A model generated the notes under the pieces. That model saw only the letters and a program-made list of their open reading frames with translations. It did no database searches and had not been told where the DNA came from. Source: Alphaproteobacteria bacterium (GTDB lineage Bacteria; Pseudomonadota; Alphaproteobacteria; Rhizobiales; Aestuariivirgaceae). From it: a stretch of DNA of 10,635 nt. The stretch is taken from contig JAPLOT010000090.1 in assembly GCA_026400595.1 (NCBI GenBank), positions 1 through 10,635 on the forward strand, read 5' to 3'. Shown here piece after piece: positions 1 through 5,878 of this stretch (positions are counted from its first letter, which is position 1; each line of letters begins with the position of its first letter). Both the position numbers and the translations under genes were made by a program.

Positions 1-330
1 AAGCCCACCACGCTCTCGCTGCTCTCGGGCGGCGAACAGACGCTCACCGCGCTGTCGCGGATCTTTGCCGTCTTCCTCACCAACCCCTCGCCCATCTGCG
101 TGCTGGACGAAGTGGACGCCCCGCTCGACGACCACAATGTCGAGCGCTTCTGCAACCTGCTTGACGCCATGCTGGAGCGCACCGAGACGCGCTTCCTGAT
201 CATCACCCACCACGCGCTGACCATGGCCCGCATGCACCGCCTCTTCGGCGTCACCATGATGGAGCGCGGCGTGTCGCAGCTGGTGTCGGTGAACCTGCAG
301 CAGGCAGAGACGCTGGCGATTGCCAGCTGA
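1..330 (+). CDS. smc: Chromosome segregation protein SMC, C-terminal end (partial)
   Basis: The reading frame is open from base 1 and ends with TGA at 328-330, giving the last 109 residues of an SMC ATPase. The ABC signature LLSGGEQ is at visible residues 7-13. The Walker B strand ICVLDEVDAPLDD is at 32-44, with D36 and E37 as the Mg-binding and catalytic acids and the D-loop following. The switch histidine lies in LIITHH (66-71). This is the C-terminal half of the SMC head, which pairs with the N-terminal Walker A half after the coiled coil folds back. SMC with ScpA/ScpB compacts and segregates the chromosome. The N-terminal head, coiled coils and hinge lie outside the window to the left. 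A Rad50-type or other SMC-like ATPase is less likely given the VLDEVDAPLDD motif and the short tail. The frame looks intact. Confidence 0.93.
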   Translation, partial: KPTTLSLLSGGEQTLTALSRIFAVFLTNPSPICVLDEVDAPLDDHNVERFCNLLDAMLERTETRFLIITHHALTMARMHRLFGVTMMERGVSQLVSVNLQQAETLAIAS

Positions 331-352
331 GCGGCGGAACGCTCGTTGCCGC
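331..352 (+). other. Small hairpin just after smc stop
   Basis: Directly after the smc TGA, GCGGC (331-335) pairs with GCCGC (348-352), and inside it AACG (338-341) pairs with CGTT (344-347), with GG (336-337) bulged. No T-run follows, so it does not look like a classical intrinsic terminator. It could be a 3' end stabiliser or part of a Rho-dependent end. It could also be chance in GC-rich DNA. Confidence 0.3.
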
Positions 353-447
353 GAGTGGAATCGCCTTGCTCCGGGCGGAATCGGGGTGCTGTTCCGGACT
401 TTTCGACGCAGCGCAAAAAGCAGGCAATTCCTGCTTCCGTTTCAAGA

Positions 448-456
448 TGTTAGAAT
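448..456 (+). promoter_or_regulatory. Candidate extended -10 element upstream of atpI
   Basis: TGTTAGAAT contains a TGn extension (448-450) and TAGAAT (451-456), a 5/6 match to TATAAT. The -35 position 17 bp upstream (TTCCTG, 428-433) is poor, as is usual for extended -10 promoters. It lies in the 231-bp gap between smc and atpI and would give a leader of about 100 nt. It competes with the CTTGAC-based candidate just downstream, and only one may be real. Confidence 0.3.
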
Positions 457-468
457 CCGAATCCAATT

Positions 469-497
469 CTTGACACATACCCGCCCCGAAACTAAGA
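469..497 (+). promoter_or_regulatory. Candidate housekeeping promoter for the atp Fo operon
   Basis: CTTGACA (469-475) contains a perfect TTGACA -35 and fits the CTTGAC form common in alphaproteobacterial housekeeping promoters. Seventeen bases after CTTGAC is CTAAGA (492-497), a weak match to the CTATAT-like -10. Transcription would start around 503-506, giving a leader of about 55-60 nt that contains the 522-551 hairpin. The match is by eye; the -35 is strong and the -10 is poor. Confidence 0.4.
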
Positions 498-521
498 AGA
501 GCGCGCTTCGGGAGGGGGTCT

Positions 522-551
522 TTCCGGGCGCGCGGAACCTTTGCCCGGAAG
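522..551 (+). promoter_or_regulatory. Leader hairpin covering the atpI ribosome binding site
   Basis: TTCCGGGC (522-529) and GCCCGGAA (543-550) form a perfect 8-bp stem, extendable by one T-G wobble (521/551), around a 13-nt loop. The 3' arm contains GGAAG (547-551), the only reasonable Shine-Dalgarno for the atpI ATG at 562. When folded, the stem would hide that site. The pairing is visible in the sequence; the regulatory effect is inferred. Confidence 0.45.
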
Positions 552-561
552 ATCGCAGATC

Positions 562-969
562 ATGAAGAAGCCAGGCAAAGGCAGCACGCCGGAAGACAGG
601 ACCCTCAAGGAGCTGGGCGACCTTTCGGAGCGGCTCAAGGACCTGTCCGGCCGCATCGCGGCGGAAAAGTCCGAACGCGCCGAAAGCCAGAAACCGCCTG
701 CAAGTCTTTCGGGGGCCACGAGCTATGCCAAGGGCTACCGGCTTGCAAGCGAGTTCGTTGCCGGAACGCTGGTCGGTGGCCTCTTCGGCTACGGGTTCGA
801 CTGGCTCTTCGGCACGTTGCCTTTCGGACTGATCGTCTTTCTGCTCCTGGGTTTCGGAGCCGGTATCCTGAACATGGCGCGCGCCGCCAACAGGGTGCCA
901 CCGGCACAGGAGCGGCTTGGTTCAAACCCGCCGCCAAAAGCGGCTTATGATGATGAAGAAGAGGACTGA
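562..969 (+). CDS. atpI: ATP synthase protein I (AtpI, Fo assembly factor)
   Basis: This is a 135-residue AtpI-family protein. AtpI is a small membrane protein encoded ahead of atpB and thought to help c-ring assembly or Mg handling; it is not part of the finished enzyme. Residues 1-50 form a charged helical N-terminus. Two hydrophobic segments follow (about 62-83 and 87-109) with the glycine-rich pattern GTLVGGLFGYGFDWLFG and then LLLGFGAGILNM. The tail is acidic (DDEEED at the end). I chose ATG 562, with GGAAG 10 nt upstream, over the in-frame TTG at 541, which has no ribosome binding site and would lie inside the leader hairpin. The purine-rich codons for the last residues double as the atpB ribosome binding site, and atpB starts 2 nt after the stop, so the two are probably translationally coupled. 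Confidence 0.85.
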   Translation: MKKPGKGSTPEDRTLKELGDLSERLKDLSGRIAAEKSERAESQKPPASLSGATSYAKGYRLASEFVAGTLVGGLFGYGFDWLFGTLPFGLIVFLLLGFGAGILNMARAANRVPPAQERLGSNPPPKAAYDDEEED

Positions 970-971
970 TC

Positions 972-1724
972 GTGGCTAACGATCCGATCCACCAGTTTCA
1001 GATCCAGGACCTCACGGCCCCCGTCAGCATCGGCGGCTACGAGATCAGCTTCACCAATTCGGCCCTCTTCATGGGCGTGGCGGTCGCCACCATCACCGGC
1101 ATCCTGATCATGGCCACCGCGAAGGGTTCGCTGGTGCCCGGCCGGCTGCAGTCGGTGGGCGAGGTGTGGTACGAGTTCGTGCACAACATGGTGCGCCAGG
1201 TACTGGGCCACGAGGGCAAGAAGTTCTTTCCCCTTGTCTTCTCGCTCTTCTCCTTCGTCCTCGTCGCCAACATGCTTGGCATGTTCCCCTATTTCTTCAC
1301 CGTCACCAGCCATGTGGTGGTCACCGCGGCGCTTGCCATCTTCGTGGTGGGCCTCGTGGTGGTGGTCGGGATCGCCAAGCACGGGCTCGGCTGGTTCAAG
1401 CTCTTCGTGCCGCACGGCGTGCCGCTCGCCATCCTGCCCTTCATCTCGCTCATCGAGATCATCTCCTTTTTCTCGCGCCCGATCAGCCTCGGCCTGCGAC
1501 TCTTCGGCAACATGCTGGCCGGCCACATCGTGCTCAAGGTCTTCGCGGGCTTCGTGGTCAGCCTCGGCGCGCTGGGCCTCGGCGGCATCATCGGCGCGGC
1601 AGCGCCGCTGGCCATGGCGGTCGCACTCACCGCGCTGGAATTCCTCGTGGCCTTCCTGCAGGCCTTCGTCTTCGCCATCCTGACCTGCGTCTATCTCAAC
1701 GACGCGCTTCATCCTGGCCACTGA
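972..1724 (+). CDS. atpB: F-type ATP synthase subunit a
   Basis: This is a 250-residue subunit a, the inner-membrane stator half-channel protein that moves protons past the c ring. The key signature is LGLRLFGNMLAGH (173-185), with Arg176 as the equivalent of the essential E. coli Arg210. In the last helix, FLQAFVFAILTCVYL (228-242) carries Gln230, the counterpart of E. coli Gln252. Hydrophobic segments occur at roughly 30-50, 86-108, 115-135, 150-170, 178-210 and 214-242. The start is GTG at 972, preceded by AAGAGGA (959-965) inside the end of atpI, with 6 nt spacing. Length and architecture match alphaproteobacterial AtpB. No sign of damage was found. Confidence 0.96.
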   Translation: MANDPIHQFQIQDLTAPVSIGGYEISFTNSALFMGVAVATITGILIMATAKGSLVPGRLQSVGEVWYEFVHNMVRQVLGHEGKKFFPLVFSLFSFVLVANMLGMFPYFFTVTSHVVVTAALAIFVVGLVVVVGIAKHGLGWFKLFVPHGVPLAILPFISLIEIISFFSRPISLGLRLFGNMLAGHIVLKVFAGFVVSLGALGLGGIIGAAAPLAMAVALTALEFLVAFLQAFVFAILTCVYLNDALHPGH

Positions 1725-1772
1725 TCAACTCCACAACCCTCAACACAAACCGAAAACTCCAAGGAGACTAAA
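1725..1772 (+). promoter_or_regulatory. G-poor atpE leader with strong Shine-Dalgarno
   Basis: The 48-nt gap between atpB and atpE is A/C-rich. From 1725 to 1760 there is a single G (1752), against a very GC-rich background. It ends in AAGGAG (1761-1766), six bases before the atpE ATG. Such a leader can hardly fold and should give very efficient initiation. A translational enhancer upstream of atpE is known from E. coli, where subunit c must be made in excess over a and b. That this leader plays the same part is inference. Confidence 0.55.
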
Positions 1773-2000
1773 ATGGACGCAGATGCAGCAAAGCTGATTG
1801 GTGCCGGTATCGCTTGTATCGGCATGGGTGGCGCCGGTATCGGCGTGGGCCACATCTTCGGCAACTTCCTGGCCGGCGCGCTGCGCAATCCCTCGGCCGC
1901 CAGCGCCCAGTTCACCAACGCCCTCATCGGCGCGGCGCTGGCCGAAGGCCTCGGCATCTTCTCGCTGGTTATCGCCCTCCTCCTGCTCTTCGTCGCCTGA
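1773..2000 (+). CDS. atpE: F-type ATP synthase subunit c (proteolipid)
   Basis: This 75-residue hairpin of two transmembrane helices oligomerises into the rotor ring in the inner membrane. Helix 1 (about 8-35) contains the glycine repeat GMGGAGIGVG (17-26) that lets neighbouring helices pack. The cytoplasmic loop is RNP (38-40), which contacts the central stalk. Helix 2 (about 48-74) holds the ion-binding carboxylate Glu58 in AALAEGLGIF. The residues around Glu58 lack the Ser/Thr pattern of Na+-binding c rings, so a proton-coupled enzyme is expected. ATG 1773 is preceded by AAGGAG at 6 nt. Length and motifs are standard for Alphaproteobacteria. Confidence 0.97.
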   Translation: MDADAAKLIGAGIACIGMGGAGIGVGHIFGNFLAGALRNPSAASAQFTNALIGAALAEGLGIFSLVIALLLLFVA

Positions 2001-2026
2001 TCGGCGTCAAGGGAACTCACGTCGGA

Positions 2027-2052
2027 GCCGGGCCGCCAGCGGGCGGAACGGC
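2027..2052 (+). other. Intercistronic hairpin between atpE and atpF'
   Basis: GCCG (2027-2030) pairs with CGGC (2049-2052). After a GG/AA internal loop, CCGCC (2033-2037) pairs with GGCGG (2042-2046) around the tetraloop AGCG. It lies 27 nt after the atpE stop and 21 nt before the atpF' start. There is no T-run, so it is not a clear terminator. It could protect the 3' end of an atpB-atpE mRNA or partly attenuate transcription, which would favour subunit c over b. That role is inferred. Confidence 0.45.
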
Positions 2053-2073
2053 TTCCCCATTTGAGGCGTAGCA

Positions 2074-2673
2074 ATGTCGCAGACGACAACAGCCCAGGCC
2101 GAAACCACAGGCGAAGCTCCCGCAACCGGACACGGGGATGCGGAGGCCGGCCACACGACCGAAGGCACTGTCGACCACGGCGCCACGGTCTTCCCGCCGC
2201 TTGATGTCACCACCTTCCCGTCGCAGCTCTTCTGGCTGGTCATCTTCTTCGGCCTGCTCTACCTGCTGATGAGCCGGGTGGCGCTGCCGCGGGTGGAGAA
2301 GATCTTGCATGGCCGCGCGCAGCAGATCGAAGGCGACCTCGCCAGGGCCCAGGCCCTGAAGGAGGAAACCGAGAACGCGATCAAGGCCTACGAAAAGTCC
2401 CTGACCGACGCGCGCGGGCGCGCCACCGGCATCGGGCAGGAGGCGCGGTCGAAGCTGATGGCCGAGGTCGAGGCCGAGCGCAAGGCGCTGGAAGAGACGC
2501 TGTCCAGGAAGCTCGCCGAGGCCGAGGCCCTGATCGCGAAGAGCCGCGGCAAGGCCATGGCCGAAGTGGATGGCATCGCGACCGAGACGGCGGCCGAAAT
2601 CGTGGCGGCGCTGACCGGCGCCAAGGTTACCAAGGCGGACGCGGCCAAGGCCGTCGCCGCGGCCAAGGGCTGA
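2074..2673 (+). CDS. atpF': F-type ATP synthase subunit b' (second peripheral-stalk subunit)
   Basis: This 199-residue b' subunit pairs with b to form the heterodimeric peripheral stalk used by photosynthetic bacteria and most Alphaproteobacteria. Residues 1-38 form a low-complexity, Thr/Ala/Gly/acidic N-terminal extension. FPPLDVTTFPSQLFWL (40-55) then leads into the single transmembrane helix (about 51-68) and the conserved MSRVALPRVEKIL (66-78). From about 75 to 175 there is a long Ala/Glu/Lys coiled coil, ending in an Ala-rich tail. The start ATG at 2074 has GAGG (2063-2066) 7 nt upstream. The next gene, atpF, follows 10 nt after the stop with its ribosome binding site beginning in the TGA. 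Presence of both b' and b rules out a simple duplicated b; the FPP(L/F)D-QLFWL motif is typical of b'. Confidence 0.93.
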   Translation: MSQTTTAQAETTGEAPATGHGDAEAGHTTEGTVDHGATVFPPLDVTTFPSQLFWLVIFFGLLYLLMSRVALPRVEKILHGRAQQIEGDLARAQALKEETENAIKAYEKSLTDARGRATGIGQEARSKLMAEVEAERKALEETLSRKLAEAEALIAKSRGKAMAEVDGIATETAAEIVAALTGAKVTKADAAKAVAAAKG

Positions 2674-2683
2674 GGAGAGCATC

Positions 2684-3169
2684 ATGCATCTGGACGCAAC
2701 CTTCTTCGCCCTGGTCGCGCTGCTTATCTTCTTCGGCATCGTCATCTATGTCGGCGCCTTCCGCAAGATCGGCGACGGCCTCGACAACCGGGCCGCGCGC
2801 ATCCGGAAGGAACTGGAAGACGCCATGAACCTCCGCAAGGAGGCCGAGGCCCTGCTCAACGAATACAAGCAGAAGCGCCAGGAAGCCGAGAAGGAAGCGC
2901 AGTCGATCATCGCCCAGGCCAAGGCCGACGCCGACGAATATGCCGCCGAGACGCGGCGCAAGCTGTCGGAATCGATCGAGCGCCGCACCCGCCAGGCCGA
3001 GCAGAAAATCGCCCAGGCCGAGGCCAATGCGGTGAAGGACGTGCGCAGCGCCGTGGCCGAGATCGCGGTGGCGGCGGCCACCTCCCTGACCGCGGGCCAG
3101 GTCAAGGCCGGCAAGGCCGGAGACCTCATCGCCGACTCGATCGCCGCCGTGAAGGCCAAGCTGAACTAG
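2684..3169 (+). CDS. atpF: F-type ATP synthase subunit b
   Basis: This is a 161-residue b subunit. A short N-terminus and one transmembrane helix (about 5-24, FFALVALLIFFGIVIYVG) are followed by a long charged coiled coil (about 30-130) and a C-terminal segment (AVAEIAVAAATSL, 123-135) that contacts subunit delta. With b' it forms the stator stalk linking Fo to F1. GAGGAG (2672-2677) sits 6 nt before ATG 2684 and overlaps the atpF' stop region, so coupled translation is likely. It is the last gene of the Fo operon, since an intrinsic terminator begins 22 nt after its stop. The F1 genes (atpHAGDC) are not in this window. Confidence 0.94.
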   Translation: MHLDATFFALVALLIFFGIVIYVGAFRKIGDGLDNRAARIRKELEDAMNLRKEAEALLNEYKQKRQEAEKEAQSIIAQAKADADEYAAETRRKLSESIERRTRQAEQKIAQAEANAVKDVRSAVAEIAVAAATSLTAGQVKAGKAGDLIADSIAAVKAKLN

Positions 3170-3190
3170 ATCAACCGCTATCGTGGCACC

Positions 3191-3219
3191 AAGGCCCGGC
3201 TCTCATGCCGGGCCTTTTT
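3191..3219 (+). terminator. Intrinsic terminator of the atp Fo operon
   Basis: AAGGCCCGGC (3191-3200) and GCCGGGCCTT (3207-3216) form a perfect 10-bp stem with a TCTCAT loop, and a run of five T bases (3215-3219) closes it. This is a classical Rho-independent terminator. It separates the atp operon from the cyclase gene, which must then have its own promoter in the 67 nt before its start or depend on readthrough. No convincing promoter was seen there. Confidence 0.93.
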
Positions 3220-3286
3220 GTTGGGGCTGTAGCCGCTCCTGCCCGCTCTTCGCTGTTCCGCTCGCCCGCAACTGCTGTCACTATCC

Positions 3287-4729
3287 ATGCCGTGGCAACC
3301 TCAACGCGCGAGTCGCCCCGTGACGGATCATCCCTCGAAACTGTCCCTGATCTCCATCCTGTCGCCGCCTGCCGCGAAAGACCTCGACAGCGAGCAGTTC
3401 CAGACCATCCTGCGCAGCCACAAGCGCGAGGGCCTGGCGCTGGCCTTCTGGGCCCGAACCGTCGCCCTGGTCTTCATCTCGGCCTTCCTGTTCTTCATCG
3501 TGCAATGGCCCGTCGTGCTGTTTCCGCAACTGTTTCTCGCAGCCTTCTTCGTGGTGGGATGGCTGCAGCAGCGCTATGGCCGGGTCGGGCGCTCGCGGAT
3601 CGAGCTGCTGCTCGCCTTCGCCGACATCGCGCTGCTGACCGCAGTCGTCGTCATTCCCAACCCGCTCAATCCCGACGATCTTCCCCTGCCATTGCAGTAC
3701 CACTTCGACAGCTTCATCTATGCCTTCGTCATGCTGGCCGGCGTGACGCTGTCATTGCACTGGCGCACCATCAACCTGCTCGGTTTCGGCGTCCCGATGA
3801 TCTGGCTTGCCGCGGCCGCTGCGCTCTGGTTCTTCTTTCAGCCGCTTCCGCATCTGACAGCGCTCGCAGATCAGATGTTCGGAACACGCACCGATCTCAA
3901 CGACCTGTTCGATCCCAACGAGATCAACTGGGACCAGCGCGTGCAGGAGGCCCTTGTCTATTGCCTGGTGGCGCTGATCCTCGGCCTCAACGGCATGCGC
4001 GGCGAGAGGCTGCTCTTGCAGTTCGCCGAAGCCGAGCGCAAGCGCACCAACCTGTCGCGCTACTTTTCGCCCAATGTCACGGCCGAGCTGGTGCGCGCCG
4101 ATGACGCGCTGAGCCAGAGCCGCACCATTCCGGTAGCGGTGATGTTCGTCGACATCGTCGGTTTCACCCGCTTCGCCTCCGGCGTGTCGGCAGCCGAGGC
4201 CATGGAGACGCTGCGCAGCTTCTTTGCCCGCATGGAGCGCGCCGTCTTCGCGCATCACGGAACGCTGGACAAGTATCTGGGCGACGGGCTGATGGCAACC
4301 TTCGGCACGCCGGTGCCCGGCCCCGACAGCGCCGTCAATGCCTTGCGCTGCGGGGCCGCCATGCAGGGCGCGGTCGAGGACTGGAACCGGGAAAGGGCAC
4401 AGCGCGGCCTGCCACCCTTCCGCATCGGCGTCGGCGTGCATTTCGGCGAGGTGGCCTTCGGCAACATCGGCAACAGCCGCCTCGAGCTCGCGGTGATCGG
4501 CGACACGGTGAACGTCGCCAGCCGGCTGGAGTCGCTGACGCGCGAACTGGACGCCACCATCGCCGTCTCGCGCGAGGTGCTGGAGCAGGCCATCGCCGTG
4601 GCCGGGCTGCAGGATCCTTGCCTGGCCGGCTTCCATCCCGTGGGCCCGCGCAAGGTCCAGGGCACCAGCAAATGGATCGAAGTCGCCGCCGTCAGCCGCG
4701 TGCCAGCCCTGCCGGCAGCAGGGACGTAA
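3287..4729 (+). CDS. Membrane-bound class III adenylate/guanylate cyclase
   Basis: This 480-residue protein converts ATP (probably) to cAMP at the inner membrane. The N-terminal half has about six hydrophobic segments (roughly 50-73, 76-92, 107-124, 142-157, 163-184, 221-236) with a possible periplasmic stretch at 185-220. A helical linker follows (240-256, then RYFSPNVTAELV at 258-269), as is usual ahead of class III catalytic domains. The cyclase domain spans about 280-465. Metal-binding Asp289 is in VMFVDIVGFTRF and Asp333 in KYLGDGLMATFG. Lys329 is the purine-contacting lysine. Asn409 and Arg413 in IGDTVNVASRLE stabilise the transition state. The purine-partner position normally Asp (IIIa) or Thr (IIIb) appears to be Ala402, so substrate preference is inferred rather than certain. 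ATG 3287 has only a weak ribosome binding site; GTG 3320 (residue 12) is an alternative start. The sensed signal is unknown. Confidence 0.9.
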   Translation: MPWQPQRASRPVTDHPSKLSLISILSPPAAKDLDSEQFQTILRSHKREGLALAFWARTVALVFISAFLFFIVQWPVVLFPQLFLAAFFVVGWLQQRYGRVGRSRIELLLAFADIALLTAVVVIPNPLNPDDLPLPLQYHFDSFIYAFVMLAGVTLSLHWRTINLLGFGVPMIWLAAAAALWFFFQPLPHLTALADQMFGTRTDLNDLFDPNEINWDQRVQEALVYCLVALILGLNGMRGERLLLQFAEAERKRTNLSRYFSPNVTAELVRADDALSQSRTIPVAVMFVDIVGFTRFASGVSAAEAMETLRSFFARMERAVFAHHGTLDKYLGDGLMATFGTPVPGPDSAVNALRCGAAMQGAVEDWNRERAQRGLPPFRIGVGVHFGEVAFGNIGNSRLELAVIGDTVNVASRLESLTRELDATIAVSREVLEQAIAVAGLQDPCLAGFHPVGPRKVQGTSKWIEVAAVSRVPALPAAGT

Positions 4730-4782
4730 CGTCCCAGCCCTGCCGCCAGTCCTAGCGCGGAATGAAGTCAGACGGAATCACC

Positions 4783-4913
4783 GATTCCCCCTCCCCCTTG
4801 TGGGGAGGGCCGGGGTGGGGGTCGGGAAATCGATCAGAACACAAATGAACGCAAAGGTCTGAGTTCGGAGTGACCCCCACCCTTGATCCCTCCCCACAAG
4901 GGGGAGGGAAATC
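4783..4913. repeat. Paired inverted palindromic repeats between convergent genes
   Basis: The left arm (4783-4823) and the reverse complement of the right arm (4872-4913) share CTCCCCCTTGTGGGGAGGG and then GGGTGGGGGTC, differing by one extra C and a short CCG versus ATCAA stretch. The spacer (4824-4871) is 48 bp of lower GC with no evident gene. Each arm also contains its own small hairpin (CTCCCC/GGGGAG). The pair lies between the cyclase and the YHYH gene, which converge, so its RNA could end transcription from both sides, although there is no T-run. The pentamer AATCA flanks both ends (4776-4780 and 4910-4914), a possible but weak target duplication. The arms resemble the repeats at 8802-8856 and 9214-9317: pyrimidine run outward, GGGTGGGG inward. 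Confidence 0.85.
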
Positions 4914-4943
4914 AAAGCTGGTCCCAACTCGAATCATTCTGCT

Positions 4944-5825
4944 CTACCGGGGCGGCGGACCGCTGAGGATGCGAACCACGTCGCGGCTGTGCGCGCCCCG
5001 CAGGCAGCCCACCGTATAGGGAAAATCGGGCGTGCCGTGATAGTGATACATGACGCGTCTTTCGCCATCCCAGTCGATCTCATGGCTGTGCCCATGACAG
5101 GCGTCGAGATCGGCACTGGTCAGTGCTTCGCCCGCCTCTCCGTAGGGGCCGAAGATGCCGAAGCCATCGACGGCGTAGCCGGCCAGCTGCCCGTGCTGTC
5201 CCGGCTGCTGCTGGCTGAGCGCGCAGGGACTGAGCGAGTGATAGTGATAGATGCCGGCTGGCTGGGGATGGCCCTCGCAGCTGTCCTGCACCTCATGGGC
5301 CACGGCATCGCGGCCCGGCGCATCCAGCGCGCTGTACAGCGGTACGCCGGTCAGCAGAATGCCCACCACGCCGGGCGCGCAGGTCGGGCTCTCCGCCAGC
5401 TCCGGATCGGCCGGCAGGCTGAAGCCGATGCGCTGCGGCTGGATGTGATGTGGATTGCGGTCATACTTGTAGGCCTCGCTGCCCGGCCGGATCGGAAAGA
5501 CCCCGGTGCCGTGGTCCGGCAGAGCATTGGTGAAGAAGACCCGGCGGTCGCCGTCGCGCCGGATCTCGAAGACATGTGGCCACGTCACCTTGCCGCCCAC
5601 CACTGCCTTGGCGGTCCTGTCGTAGGTGCCGGCCTCCAGATCGATCCAGGGACCATTGACCTGCGCGCCGCCTGCCCGGGGATCGATGCGGCAGGGCCAG
5701 ATATGGCCCACCGCCGGCGCCTTCGATCGGAGCGTGTCACCGAGTGGCAGATGCTTGAGGTCGTGTGCGCCTGCCGCTGTTGCGGTGGCGAGAAACGCAA
5801 TGATGGTGGCCGTCTGAAAGCGCAT
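4944..5825 (-). CDS. Secreted YHYH-domain protein of unknown function
   Basis: This 293-residue protein has a Sec-type signal peptide. MRFQTATIIAFLATATAAGA has a short basic start, a hydrophobic core and an AGA box, with likely cleavage before His21. It carries two literal YHYH motifs, GIYHYHSLSP (191-200) and VMYHYHGTPDFPY (258-270), the hallmark of the YHYH domain. Between them is the conserved AVDGFGIFGPYG (218-229). Another His-rich stretch, DACHGHSHEIDW, is at 241-252. Six Cys in the mature part (45, 149, 183, 201, 243, 274) could form three disulfides in the periplasm. I chose ATG 5825, with GAGGAGG (5831-5837) 5 nt upstream and a signal peptide directly following, over the ATG at 5843. 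It starts 53 nt after the gcvP stop in the same direction, so co-transcription is possible. The His clusters hint at metal binding, but no function is established. Confidence 0.82.
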   Translation of the reverse strand: MRFQTATIIAFLATATAAGAHDLKHLPLGDTLRSKAPAVGHIWPCRIDPRAGGAQVNGPWIDLEAGTYDRTAKAVVGGKVTWPHVFEIRRDGDRRVFFTNALPDHGTGVFPIRPGSEAYKYDRNPHHIQPQRIGFSLPADPELAESPTCAPGVVGILLTGVPLYSALDAPGRDAVAHEVQDSCEGHPQPAGIYHYHSLSPCALSQQQPGQHGQLAGYAVDGFGIFGPYGEAGEALTSADLDACHGHSHEIDWDGERRVMYHYHGTPDFPYTVGCLRGAHSRDVVRILSGPPPR

Positions 5826-5830
5826 GAGGT

Positions 5831-5837
5831 CCTCCTC
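5831..5837 (-). promoter_or_regulatory. Ribosome binding site that fixes the YHYH gene start
   Basis: GAGGAGG on the minus strand lies 5 nt before ATG 5825. Because it falls inside the longer frame opening at 5843, it argues that translation begins at 5825. Confidence 0.7.
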
Positions 5838-5878
5838 TGCCATCTCAGACGTTCCGATAGGTCAAATTCCGTCGCGAA

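Noticed and set aside
320..565. Short frames on both strands in the smc-atpI gap.
   Set aside because: They have no ribosome binding sites or recognisable domains, and they overlap the likely promoter and leader region of the atp operon.
945..1721. A 258-codon minus-strand frame opposite atpB.
   Set aside because: The translation is a highly charged Glu/His/Asp/Arg mixture typical of the antisense of a membrane protein gene. There is no plausible start signal or family.
3205..4104. A 299-codon plus-strand frame overlapping the cyclase gene.
   Set aside because: It is an Arg/Ala/Pro-rich out-of-frame shadow that begins inside the atp terminator. The overlapping frame carries clear cyclase motifs.
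4788..4910. The repeats considered as a CRISPR array.
   Set aside because: There are only two arms in inverted, not direct, orientation, with one spacer and no further units or cas genes.
4752..4937. A 61-codon minus-strand frame across the inverted repeat.
   Set aside because: Its proline/glycine-rich translation (for example PHPGPPHKGEGE) is simply the repeat arms read in frame; such false ORFs recur wherever this kind of repeat occurs.
5826..5878. A possible promoter (TTGACC on the minus strand) between gcvP and the YHYH gene.
   Set aside because: The -35-like hexamer is fair, but no acceptable -10 lies 16-18 bp downstream, so it is not claimed.
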